64,000 bases of DNA from Pseudoalteromonas sp. SMS1 (GTDB taxonomy: Bacteria > Pseudomonadota > Gammaproteobacteria > Enterobacterales > Alteromonadaceae), in NCBI RefSeq assembly GCF_021530565.1, contig NZ_JAKGBI010000002.1:370324-434323 (forward strand), read 5' to 3'. The position numbers were made by a program, and so were the translations under genes. Of this stretch, positions 48,551-57,332 are shown one piece after another (positions within the stretch are counted from its first letter, which is position 1; each line of letters opens with the position of its first letter). The notes under the pieces are model-generated. The model saw only the letters and a list, made by a program, of their open reading frames with translations, searched no databases and was not told the origin of the DNA.

Positions 48551-48580
48551 GCAAACGCCCCTTTATGCAAAATGCAAAAT
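48547..48580. promoter_or_regulatory. Candidate activator site upstream of the export operon
   Basis: TTTTGCAAAC, then TTATGCAAAATGCAAAAT, lies about 60-90 bp upstream of the sigma-54 promoter at 48639. It shares the TTTTGCAAA core with the site at 41048. Confidence 0.4.
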
Positions 48581-48638
48581 ATCCTCAAAAAAACACAAAG
48601 AAAAAACACAAGCAACTGATTTTTAATGATTTAGACAA

Positions 48639-48656
48639 TTGGCCTAATTAATGCTT
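48639..48656 (+). promoter_or_regulatory. Sigma-54 promoter of the wza-wzz-wzy unit
   Basis: TTGGCCTAATTAATGCTT has ten bases between GG and GC. The ATG of the export gene is 38 bp downstream. Confidence 0.72.
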
Positions 48657-48693
48657 TATTTAAGACAGCAAACTTCTTATTAAGGAATAAGCC

Positions 48694-49965
48694 ATGACAG
48701 TCACCCATTTAAAATCAAAGCTAAGTATGTTGGCACTTGCATGCCAAATTGCTGTGATTGCGGGCTGTGCACATATTGATGGAACAGTTGAGTTAGAAGA
48801 CAAAGACGACCGTTTCTATGGGCACCCACATGCACAAGGCACGGTAATCGCACCTTCAAAACCAGGCACTGTGTTTGCAGCTGGTATCGACTGCTCTGGT
48901 GCTAACGAGTTTGCAATCACGAAACAATATCGGGTCGACAAAGCGATCAAAACTCACCCAAACAATCAAGCGCCGGTGCCTGTACTTGGCGGTAGAGATG
49001 CAAGCTCGCTGCCACTGAGCCCTGGGGATTTAATTGAAGTGAGTATGGAGTTTGGTGAAGGGTTTAATGGTAACTATATTCTAGATAATTCAGGCCTGCT
49101 CGAAATGCCCGCGATAGAGCCTATTTTCGCTGCAGGTCTAACCACGCAACACCTCAGCGAGCGGATAGAGCTAGCACTGATCAGAGCAAACATATTCAAA
49201 GCCAGCACACTCGACGTGAATATCCGGGTGTTGAACCTAGCTGCAATTGAAGTACCAGTATCTGGCGCCGTATTTGAGCCTGGGCGGGTAACCATTAACG
49301 CATCTATTCCTTCTCAAATTCACAAAGACCGTATCGTCGCTTCAGGAGATCAGACGAAAAAACGTCTGCTGTCTGAAGCAGTGAGAACAGCATCAGGCAT
49401 TCGTCCAGATGCAAAACTAGACCAAGTCATTTTAATTCGGTCAGGATGGCAAGTTGAGGTGGATCTCACCGGCATTTTGACTGGCGAGCCAGTCACCGAT
49501 TACGCGCTTATCGCAGGCGATCAAGTAATAGTGCCTAGTACAGGTTGCTTTCAACCTCATTTAGTTCGTCCATCGCAAATAACGCCAAAAGGGTTTCGCG
49601 TATTCATGTCGAACTTAATTGATTCTGCTGAGAGTAATTCCAATGCCGCAATCGGCAGATTCTCGAGTAACCTACCCTACGGCACAAGATTATTACAGGC
49701 AGCTGTTTCGGCTAACTGTGTGGGTGGAAAGTCCTATACCAATGCGCCTCGTCGCGTTGTCTTGGTAAGTACGCACCCAATTACAAAACAAACACAAGTC
49801 ATAGAGCGTTCAATAGAACAACTTATGCGCATGCCTTATCGCGATCAGATAAATCCATATGTAATGCCAAATGACGCCATCGCTTGTTACGATTCGGACA
49901 TCACCAATCTTCGAGACGTGGCACGTACAGTTTTAGACATCGTAACACCATTTAAAGTGTTTTAA
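48694..49965 (+). CDS. Wza-type polysaccharide export lipoprotein
   Basis: An outer-membrane exporter of the OMA/Wza family. The signal peptide ends in the lipobox VIAGC. The polysaccharide-export domain starts at about 108 (LSPGDLIEVSMEFGEGFNG and YILDNSGLLEMPAI), and SLBB-type repeats follow (IEVPVSGAVFEPGRV and a later VDLTGILTGEPVTDYALIAGDQVIVP). 423 residues. TAAGGAA lies before the ATG. First gene of a three-gene export/polymerisation unit. Confidence 0.9.
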   Translation: MTVTHLKSKLSMLALACQIAVIAGCAHIDGTVELEDKDDRFYGHPHAQGTVIAPSKPGTVFAAGIDCSGANEFAITKQYRVDKAIKTHPNNQAPVPVLGGRDASSLPLSPGDLIEVSMEFGEGFNGNYILDNSGLLEMPAIEPIFAAGLTTQHLSERIELALIRANIFKASTLDVNIRVLNLAAIEVPVSGAVFEPGRVTINASIPSQIHKDRIVASGDQTKKRLLSEAVRTASGIRPDAKLDQVILIRSGWQVEVDLTGILTGEPVTDYALIAGDQVIVPSTGCFQPHLVRPSQITPKGFRVFMSNLIDSAESNSNAAIGRFSSNLPYGTRLLQAAVSANCVGGKSYTNAPRRVVLVSTHPITKQTQVIERSIEQLMRMPYRDQINPYVMPNDAIACYDSDITNLRDVARTVLDIVTPFKVF

Positions 49966-49976
49966 GGAGGTGTGAC

Positions 49977-51377
49977 ATGGGTACCGCACTTACAGTAACA
50001 ACACCTTATAGTCGCTTCAGAGCGAGTATTTATAGAGCATTACACAGACCTTACTTGGCTGCATGCCTTATCAGCTACGTGGTCATTCTGGTGCTGGTTA
50101 TTGCTTATTTACAAAAAGCCCCCACGTTTAAAAGCGATTTGGACATTGTGCTTCCTGGAACTGGCGCCAACAGTCAAGTTTCCATTGACGAGGTTGGGCA
50201 AGTGGTATCTTCTACCAGTGCACCTTTTGGTAAAGGCTACAACCCAAGGGTGAATTACAAAGAAATGCTGATGAGCCGTAACTTAATAGAAAATGCAGCC
50301 AAATCTTTGAATATTCACATTCGCGACTTTGGCAACCCAAAAGTGAGATTAACTGAACAAACCTCAATCTTAAACGTTGAGACAACAGCGAAGTCAGCAA
50401 AAATGGCACAGCAAAAAGCATGGGCACTTTACGATGCACTGCAAGCTCAGTTAGACCACCTTCGTGCCGACGAAGTAAAACGCCGCGACGAAAGCATTAA
50501 AGCAGTATTAGACCAATACCGCGAAAGATTGAATGCAACACGCAACAACATCATCGACTTTCAACAGCGTTCACTGCTTGTATCAGGAGAGCAACTGCAA
50601 CGTGAAACTGCAACCCTATCAACCATTAAAGAAAGAATGGTCATGATACAAGCTGAGATTGGCCAAAGTGATGATTATGTAAGTCAGTTAAGCGTTGACT
50701 TGGGGGTTTCTCCTGCAATGGCTGGACAAGCATTTGTGCTTCAATCAGATGGTGAATTTCGTGGCTATTTATCAGAGCTCACTTCAAGCGCATCTCAGTT
50801 GAGCGAATATCGTTCTCGCTGGGGTGATGGTCATCCAAAAGTGAAAGCTGAATTCGCGCGTTTTGAACAATCTAAGCAATCGTTAAGAAACCGCTCTCAA
50901 GGCCTAGTAGGGCCGAACGCAGCACACATATTTACGTCTCTTGACTTAAAGAATAACCCAAAACGCGCACAACTTTTTGCAGATTTAATTAATGCATACG
51001 CGTTAAAGAAAGGTAAACAAGCCCAGCTAGTCGAGCTAGACCAAGCACAAATTTTACTGAATGAGAAAATCAAAATTTATGCCCGAGAAGCTGCGGAGTT
51101 AGAGAGATTACAACGCGAATTTGACCTCGCAGAGGCGGTATTCACATCTGCTGCCGCTCGTCTAGAAGCAGGTAAAGCTGACGTCTTCGCGTCTTACCCG
51201 ATTGTGCAGCTAATGACCCCGCCCTCTGTGGCGATGAAAGCAGTAAGCCCGAAGAAAAGCCTTGCCATTGCTGCCGCTCTATTTGCCATGATTTTCACGT
51301 CCGCTGCTATCTTGATGGTGAACAAGCGCAGAGAGATTGTTGCATTAGTCATCGAAAAGCCAAAGGCGAAGGCGTAA
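49977..51377 (+). CDS. Wzz-type chain-length determinant without kinase domain
   Basis: A polysaccharide co-polymerase with an N-terminal membrane helix (about 24-45), a long periplasmic coiled coil, a GNVR-like segment near 385-415 (EFDLAEAVFTSAAARLEAGKAD) and a second helix at about 427-450. It ends in a short basic tail. There is no Walker-motif tyrosine-kinase domain, and none is encoded elsewhere in the locus. 466 residues. A strong AAGGAGGTG lies before the ATG. Confidence 0.88.
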   Translation: MGTALTVTTPYSRFRASIYRALHRPYLAACLISYVVILVLVIAYLQKAPTFKSDLDIVLPGTGANSQVSIDEVGQVVSSTSAPFGKGYNPRVNYKEMLMSRNLIENAAKSLNIHIRDFGNPKVRLTEQTSILNVETTAKSAKMAQQKAWALYDALQAQLDHLRADEVKRRDESIKAVLDQYRERLNATRNNIIDFQQRSLLVSGEQLQRETATLSTIKERMVMIQAEIGQSDDYVSQLSVDLGVSPAMAGQAFVLQSDGEFRGYLSELTSSASQLSEYRSRWGDGHPKVKAEFARFEQSKQSLRNRSQGLVGPNAAHIFTSLDLKNNPKRAQLFADLINAYALKKGKQAQLVELDQAQILLNEKIKIYAREAAELERLQREFDLAEAVFTSAAARLEAGKADVFASYPIVQLMTPPSVAMKAVSPKKSLAIAAALFAMIFTSAAILMVNKRREIVALVIEKPKAKA

Positions 51378-51380
51378 GCA

Positions 51381-52739
51381 ATGTTATTACTCTCAGCGCT
51401 ACCTGGCGAAAAAAAAGAATTTATAAGCTCTGAAGAGTTCGTAGTGTGGGCTGGGTTGGTGCTGACCTACCCCGCTTTTCTGACCGGCACTCTATATGTA
51501 TTAGGCTCGATAATTGGTTGGCTGCTGTTCGCAATGGTAATTACTCGAATGTACTTCGAAGTCGATCAAAAGCAAGCAACGATCAGCCCCATGGTTTGGC
51601 TCTGGACAATTGCGATGTTCGTGATGCTGGTGGCACTGATCATTGCACACTTTAATTGGTCTCTCGGCATAGGTAAAACCATCAAATCTTCGATTGGCTG
51701 GATGAAAGGATGGGCACTACTGGCACTCTTTCCATTTATTGCCAATATGATTCAAGTGCGAAAAGAAGTCATCATCCGCGCAGTCTGCATTGTCGCCATT
51801 CAGACACTCATTTTTGCTGTTGTATCGTTTATATTTTATCTTGGCAGGCTCCCAGGTGATATTTTCCTCTCGCCACTCAAAGTCATTGGTGGACCTGGTG
51901 AAAGCTTTTTTATGGTCAGTTTTTATGGGATCAACCCTGAAACTGGCGCGGGTCGTTGGCGCTTTTTCACCCCTTGGGCACCAGCTGCGGGTTTTATGGC
52001 CTGTGTTTATTTGGTCTTTTGCTTGCAAGAGCAAAACGCACGTATACGTCGATGGGCAATTGCAGGGTGTTGGGCGATGCTATTGCTGTCTCAATCTCGT
52101 GCCGGCATTGCCATTTTTATTATGTTATTCCCTATGGTGATGTTCAGCGATAAGTTCAAAGAGCCGTGGTTTTTATTGATGCTTGGCTTTGTTGTACCCG
52201 CTGTATTGTTGCTAGGCGAGCCCGTCTACAACTGGGTGATGGATTCATACGAAGCTATCAAGCAACAACGTCCCGGTTCAACGAGGGTAAGACAGGCACT
52301 AGCAAACATTGCAATGCAACGTTGGGAAGCTGAAGCGCCGATTTGGGGTCATGGTATTGTAGAGCGTGGTCCCAAAATTGTAGAGCGTATGCCCATTGGC
52401 TCGCACCATAGCTGGTATGGGTTGCTTTTTGTTAAAGGGATCGTAGGGGCCATTGCGCTAGCCGTGCCAATGGCCATTACCATGATCTACTTCCTAGTTA
52501 AATCGCAGACCTCAAAAACAGCACAAACTGCACTTTGCCTGATGACCGTGTTTATATGCTACAGCTTTTTCGAAAACTTAGAAATTTTATCTTTCTTGTA
52601 CTGGCCAGCATTACTCTGGTTCGGGCTTGTATTCAAAGGAGAAGATGACGCGTGTGTGCCAAAGCGCAAACGCCGTCGTCGTGGGAATCGCAATAAAAAC
52701 GCAATTGAGCGATTCCCCAATGGGCGTACTTTTAATTAA
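51381..52739 (+). CDS. Wzy/O-antigen ligase-like polymerase
   Basis: A polytopic membrane protein (about 11 helices, 452 residues) of the O-antigen ligase/polymerase class. A large periplasmic loop contains WEAEAPIWGHGIVERGP and the ligase-like IGSHHSWYGLLFVKGIVG. LLLSQSRAGIAIFIMLFP is the common family segment. It probably polymerises the repeat unit in the periplasm. The C-terminus is strikingly basic (KRKRRRRGNRNK). Its last codons overlap the convergent miaE by 4 bp. Confidence 0.83.
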   Translation: MLLLSALPGEKKEFISSEEFVVWAGLVLTYPAFLTGTLYVLGSIIGWLLFAMVITRMYFEVDQKQATISPMVWLWTIAMFVMLVALIIAHFNWSLGIGKTIKSSIGWMKGWALLALFPFIANMIQVRKEVIIRAVCIVAIQTLIFAVVSFIFYLGRLPGDIFLSPLKVIGGPGESFFMVSFYGINPETGAGRWRFFTPWAPAAGFMACVYLVFCLQEQNARIRRWAIAGCWAMLLLSQSRAGIAIFIMLFPMVMFSDKFKEPWFLLMLGFVVPAVLLLGEPVYNWVMDSYEAIKQQRPGSTRVRQALANIAMQRWEAEAPIWGHGIVERGPKIVERMPIGSHHSWYGLLFVKGIVGAIALAVPMAITMIYFLVKSQTSKTAQTALCLMTVFICYSFFENLEILSFLYWPALLWFGLVFKGEDDACVPKRKRRRRGNRNKNAIERFPNGRTFN

Positions 52740-53542
52740 AGAGCAAGCGCTGCTGTAACGGGTGCACCACTGTGAAATTTAAAATCGTCATCCGGCGCTG
52801 AAATCAGTGCATTCTCAATGTCTTTAAACTCAGCAATACGTGCTGTCACATCAAAACGCGTAGGGTCCGTCGCTTGCGCAACTTGCTCTGCAAGCTCTAT
52901 GTAATCTTGGTAGTGCCTCGCTTCAGAGCGTAATAATGACACATAAAATCGACCTAAATCTGCTTCTAAAAATGGCGCTAATTTGGCAAAGCGCTCACAA
53001 GAACGTGCCTCAATAAATGCGCCTATGATGAGTTTATCTATCAGTGCTGCTGGCTCGAACGTGCGCACATGTTTTATCATGCCTGCAGCATAACGAGAGG
53101 CATTGAGGCTCTGAACCCTCAAATCGCGCGCTTGAATGATCTCTAACACCTGTTCAAAGTGATGCAGCTCTTCTTTGATTAGGCGCACCATCTTATCAAG
53201 GATATCTTGATTATATGCATACTCAGGCTTGGCGGTTAGACTACCAATCAATTCATTTTTACTTGCCCCAAATTGACCATCTCCGATTTTGCGATAAACA
53301 AAATCTTCATAGGGCTTTACCCAACCTAACAACGTTTTTGCTGAAGCATCATCTACCGCATATTTACGGATCAAAAATGCGGCGCTTTGTGCGGCTTTAA
53401 GTTCACAGTGCATATGGTCGACAAGTAACCTTTGCAGGTTTTCTGGCTTTTTAGCCTCTTCAATCCAGCTGTCAGGTGTACTTGTGCCCAGAAACTCATA
53501 GATAGGAGCCAGTAAATCTGCGTATTTTTCTAGCATAATCAT
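52736..53542 (-). CDS. miaE: tRNA-(ms2io6A)-hydroxylase MiaE
   Basis: A ferritin-like di-iron monooxygenase that hydroxylates the isopentenyl group of ms2i6A37 in tRNA. The helical bundle carries carboxylate/His ligands visible as HMHCELKAAQSA, KEELHHFEQVLEI and SEARHYQDYIELA, with EARSCERFAKL. About 268 residues. An ATG two codons later is an equally possible start, and neither has a strong Shine-Dalgarno. Confidence 0.9.
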   Translation of the reverse strand: MIMLEKYADLLAPIYEFLGTSTPDSWIEEAKKPENLQRLLVDHMHCELKAAQSAAFLIRKYAVDDASAKTLLGWVKPYEDFVYRKIGDGQFGASKNELIGSLTAKPEYAYNQDILDKMVRLIKEELHHFEQVLEIIQARDLRVQSLNASRYAAGMIKHVRTFEPAALIDKLIIGAFIEARSCERFAKLAPFLEADLGRFYVSLLRSEARHYQDYIELAEQVAQATDPTRFDVTARIAEFKDIENALISAPDDDFKFHSGAPVTAALAL

Positions 53543-53745
53543 CAAAAATTACCAAACTAAGGCGCGCATTCTAGCACATACCCAGCACCCGCCTCCATCA
53601 TGGAAAATAGTAAAACACCTTAGCCATTGCGTGGCATCAAAGTTATAGGGTGTTTAACTCTAGTTTCTTGACAAAATTTAACCAATATTTCATAAATAAA
53701 TTGAAGTTGTGTAAAAAACACCCAAAATAAAACAGAGAGGCTTTT

Positions 53746-54345
53746 ATGATTTTAAACCATGTGTGGGGGCTCTATGCGCATCCAATAGAAGAATGGCAGA
53801 CAATTGATAACCATCATGAAAGTGCCACTTTCAGTTTATCTCATATGTTCTTAGTCGCCCTTATCCCATGTATCATGGGATATGTCTCCTCCGTACACCT
53901 AGGATGGCGAGTGGGTACTAGTGATGTGGCATATTTAACGCACGACAGTGCTTTACTGATCGCATTTGCCATGTATTTTGCACTCATTATTGGCGTATTT
54001 ACCCTTGCCTATTTAGCATATTGGATGGCCGTGACATTCGGCGCTCAACCAACATTCACACAAACCATTGAGCTTGCAGCTTACACTGCCACACCAATCT
54101 TTATGTCAGCTATTGCGGCATTGTATCCAGAGTTGTGGTTTGTCGTCAGTGTCGGCATTGTTTCTGTGGCGTATTCGGTATATCTGCTATATACCGGGGT
54201 CCCCATTATGATGCATATACCCGAAGAGCGTGGGTTTCTCTATGCCAGTGCGATGGTGACTTGTGGTCTCATTTTGTTGGTGATTATTCTCGCAGCAACC
54301 GCTATTTTGTGGACGAATGGCATTATTAGCCCTACATTTAAATAG
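53746..54345 (+). CDS. Yip1 family inner-membrane protein
   Basis: A 199-residue protein with five predicted membrane helices. It has the Yip1 N-terminal pattern (NHVWGLYAHPIEEWQTID) and a membrane core starting FLVALIPCIMGYVSSVHLG. The function in bacteria is unknown. CAGAGAGG precedes the ATG. It stands alone between miaE and purF. Confidence 0.85.
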   Translation: MILNHVWGLYAHPIEEWQTIDNHHESATFSLSHMFLVALIPCIMGYVSSVHLGWRVGTSDVAYLTHDSALLIAFAMYFALIIGVFTLAYLAYWMAVTFGAQPTFTQTIELAAYTATPIFMSAIAALYPELWFVVSVGIVSVAYSVYLLYTGVPIMMHIPEERGFLYASAMVTCGLILLVIILAATAILWTNGIISPTFK

Positions 54346-54400
54346 GGAGGCGGCATACAGTGCGCTTCCTTTGCTTTTATCCTAAAAAACGAAATCAAAC

Positions 54401-54434
54401 AAAAGGGCGATGATTAATATCATCGCCCTTTTTT
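54401..54434. terminator. Bidirectional terminator between the Yip1-family gene and purF
   Basis: A perfect AAAAGGGCGATGAT/ATCATCGCCCTTTT stem with a TAAT loop, and U-tracts on both strands. Confidence 0.95.
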
Positions 54435-54463
54435 AATTCGCTTTCACCATTTGAAAAACCGGG

Positions 54464-55990
54464 CTACTCGCCTTCGCCTGTCTCTTGATTATGTAGTTCA
54501 AGACTTGCTGACATTGCTTTTTCTCGTGTTGACTTTGCAGAGTCATTACGTAAAGCATCAATGCGATTTAAGTAATCCTGATCGACATCTCCTGTGATGT
54601 ACTGACCATCGAATACCGATGTCTCGAAATGACTGATCTCTGGGTTTTCAATTCGAACGGCAGCAATTAAATCTTCAATTGACTGATAAATCAAACCATC
54701 TGAACCAATACTACGGTTAATATCTTCTAGCTCTCGGCCGTGTGCAATGAGTTCTGCTGCTGATGGCATATCGATACCATACACATTTGGGAAGCGTACT
54801 TCAGGTGCGGCTGATGCAAAGTAAACATTTTTAGCACCGGCCTCTCTTGCCATTTCCACAATCTGCGCAGACGTTGTACCACGTACGATGGAGTCGTCCA
54901 CAAGGAGCACATTTTTACCGACAAACTCTCTGTCAATCGCGTTCAATTTACGGCGTACGGACTTTTTACGTTGCTCCTGACCAGGCATGATGAAGGTGCG
55001 GCCAATGTAACGGTTTTTAACGAACCCTTGGCGGTAAGGTAGGCCGAGTACCGATGCGATCTCAAGTGCGATATCACAAGATGTTTCCGGGATAGGAATA
55101 ACAACATCAATGTCTTTATCCGCCCATTCACGCTGGATTTTCTCACCCAATTTCGTGCCCATGTTTACACGCGAGGCATACACCGACATATTGTCGATTG
55201 TTGAATCAGGTCGAGCAAAATAAACAAACTCAAAGATACAAGGTGCTAGTGTAGTCTTATCCGCACACATCTTTGAGAAAAATTGACCATCAGCGGTAAC
55301 ATAGATGGCCTCACCCGGCGCGACATCGCGCACAAAGTCAAAACCGTCCGTAGCCAATGCCACACTTTCAGAGGCAAACATGTATTCTGTGCCACTTTCA
55401 GTGTCTTTTTTACCAAACACTAATGGGCGAATACCATGCGGATCACGAAATGCGAGCATACCGTGGTCGATGATCATTGCGATGCTCGCATAGCCACCTG
55501 AACACTGCTCATTTACTGCTGCAATAGCTGTAAACATGTCGTCTGCTTCTAGCTTCATTTTGTCGCTGCGACCTAATTCATACGCTAGGATATTCAGTAA
55601 AATCTCTGAATCTGACGTCGTATTAACATGGCGTCTTGCCTTCGTGAATAAACGCTCTTTTAACTCAGCAGCATTGGTCAAATTACCATTGTGCGCGAGA
55701 GAAATACCAAACGGAGAGTTTACATAAAAAGGCTGAGCTTCTGCTGAGCTAGAAGAGCCCGCAGTTGGATAACGCACATGACCAAGACCGATATTGCCCT
55801 GTAGGCGCTTCATGTGACGTGTATGAAATACGTCTTTCACCAAGCCGTTCGCTTTGCGAAGGCTGAACGTATTGTTGTCAATGGTAATGATGCCCGCTGC
55901 ATCTTGACCGCGGTGTTGCAAAACAGTTAAGCCGTCATACAAAGCCTGATTAACAGGAGAAGTTCCGACTATCCCAACGATACCACACAT
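54464..55990 (-). CDS. purF: Amidophosphoribosyltransferase PurF
   Basis: Catalyses the first committed step of purine synthesis, PRPP plus glutamine to phosphoribosylamine. The N-terminal nucleophile is Cys2 (MCGIVGIVG) of the class II glutaminase domain. The C-terminal phosphoribosyltransferase domain has the PRPP loop [13 protein letters not shown]. 508 residues. It lies 18 bp downstream of cvpA, as in E. coli. Confidence 0.97.
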   Translation of the reverse strand: MCGIVGIVGTSPVNQALYDGLTVLQHRGQDAAGIITIDNNTFSLRKANGLVKDVFHTRHMKRLQGNIGLGHVRYPTAGSSSSAEAQPFYVNSPFGISLAHNGNLTNAAELKERLFTKARRHVNTTSDSEILLNILAYELGRSDKMKLEADDMFTAIAAVNEQCSGGYASIAMIIDHGMLAFRDPHGIRPLVFGKKDTESGTEYMFASESVALATDGFDFVRDVAPGEAIYVTADGQFFSKMCADKTTLAPCIFEFVYFARPDSTIDNMSVYASRVNMGTKLGEKIQREWADKDIDVVIPIPETSCDIALEIASVLGLPYRQGFVKNRYIGRTFIMPGQEQRKKSVRRKLNAIDREFVGKNVLLVDDSIVRGTTSAQIVEMAREAGAKNVYFASAAPEVRFPNVYGIDMPSAAELIAHGRELEDINRSIGSDGLIYQSIEDLIAAVRIENPEISHFETSVFDGQYITGDVDQDYLNRIDALRNDSAKSTREKAMSASLELHNQETGEGE

Positions 55991-56008
55991 TAAAAAATTC
56001 CTCGCCGA

Positions 56009-56503
56009 TTAACGGTTTGCTGAATTTAAAAAGCTCGAATTATTTTCTAAATAAGAAAAAAACCATTCAATGACAAATCCAAATTCAGGGATTACTACCG
56101 ATGCCTTCCACCAATTTGTATCTGGGGCTTTGGTGAATGCATCGAGAAAAAACAACAGGGCACTTACGACAAGCACACCACGCATAGCACCAAACAAGAT
56201 ACCAACAATACGATCAGTGCCAGACAATCCTGTACGCTGTACAAGTTCACCCAATATAAAATTAACTAGTCCACCCAGTACCAGCGTCGATATAAATAGT
56301 ATGGCTATCGCCGCAGCGTTTCTTAAAAGGGGTTCTGAAACAAAGGTAAGGAAAGTGGATAAGTATTGATAAAATAGACTGGATATGAAGAAAGCGCCAA
56401 CCCAAACTACAAGAGACATAGCTTCTTTTACAAAGCCGCGTATCAGCCCAAAAAAGGTGGAAATACCGACAACTGTAAATATGGCGTAATCAACCCAAAT
56501 CAT
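56009..56503 (-). CDS. cvpA: CvpA family membrane protein
   Basis: A four-helix inner-membrane protein required for colicin V production in E. coli and linked to envelope tolerance. It has the typical start [28 protein letters not shown]. The ATG at 56503 (164 residues) was chosen because it aligns with CvpA proteins; an in-frame TTG upstream would add four residues. It lies between dedD and purF. Confidence 0.95.
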   Translation of the reverse strand: MIWVDYAIFTVVGISTFFGLIRGFVKEAMSLVVWVGAFFISSLFYQYLSTFLTFVSEPLLRNAAAIAILFISTLVLGGLVNFILGELVQRTGLSGTDRIVGILFGAMRGVLVVSALLFFLDAFTKAPDTNWWKASVVIPEFGFVIEWFFSYLENNSSFLNSANR

Positions 56504-56564
56504 AATAACCAACAAGTCGTTAATTTGGGGCGCATTTTATAAGACACGCTTTAGAATTGCCAGA

Positions 56565-57332
56565 TCAATTTGCAACCTTAAACTGTGTCAGCCTGCCATT
56601 CAACTTGGTTAATTTCTTTAATTCCGGTAACTTAGCTTCAAGTTTTTGCTTATTTAAGTCAGGCCCAACAAATACCTTTGTCAGGGTACCATTTGGTGTC
56701 TTAACTGGACGAGTAAAGGTTTTAAAGCCATTTTTCTTAAGCTTGTCCGTTAATGCCAATACATTAGCTTCATGAGAAAAGCTACCCAATTGAATGACAT
56801 AGGCCATTTTAGTGAAATTTGAAGAGTCTGAACGTTCAAGCTGAGGTTGCGTTTTGGGTTCTACTTTTACGCTAGGTGTCTTATTGGCGACAGAGGAAGC
56901 AACTGTATTTGTCGCTGCTTTTGACTCTTCAACAAGTGTGTCTTTCAAAGCTTGCTCACTTTGCACAACAGGTGTTGACGACTGAACTTGTGGAGCAGAA
57001 TCTGCACCCACAACAGCTTCTTCGCTATTTAAGGCTGTGTCACCGGACAAAACGTGCGATTCAGACTCATTAAGGTCGTCGGCGACAATATTTTCAATGC
57101 GGTCCTCTTTCGGCTCGAGAGCCAAAGAAGCTCGGTCATCAATGCTTTCTTGTAAATCGATAGATGTAAAGTCTGGTCGCTCAGGAATTTGTTTAAACCC
57201 CTCTTTGTAATGCACTTTCTCGCCATCCAAAATGTTTGGAATAAATACAATTGCGGCAATAACAATGATGCTGGTACCGACAAGGCGATTTACAAATCCT
57301 GAGTTCAAAATTTTACTCTCTATTTTTTCCAA
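56565..57332 (-). CDS. dedD: SPOR-domain cell-division protein, DedD-like
   Basis: A bitopic inner-membrane protein with one helix at about 14-33 (RLVGTSIIVIAAIVFIPNIL), a Ser/Glu/Val-rich periplasmic linker, and a C-terminal SPOR domain (about 173-255, AYVIQLGSFSHEANVLALTDKL). SPOR domains bind denuded septal peptidoglycan. 255 residues. It overlaps folC by 13 bp. Confidence 0.93.
   Translation of the reverse strand: MEKIESKILNSGFVNRLVGTSIIVIAAIVFIPNILDGEKVHYKEGFKQIPERPDFTSIDLQESIDDRASLALEPKEDRIENIVADDLNESESHVLSGDTALNSEEAVVGADSAPQVQSSTPVVQSEQALKDTLVEESKAATNTVASSVANKTPSVKVEPKTQPQLERSDSSNFTKMAYVIQLGSFSHEANVLALTDKLKKNGFKTFTRPVKTPNGTLTKVFVGPDLNKQKLEAKLPELKKLTKLNGRLTQFKVAN

Noticed and set aside
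36727..52739. Prophage, insertion sequence or integrative element carrying the polysaccharide locus
   Set aside because: No transposase, integrase, terminal repeats or attachment-site duplication was seen at either border; the locus sits directly between lpxH and miaE.
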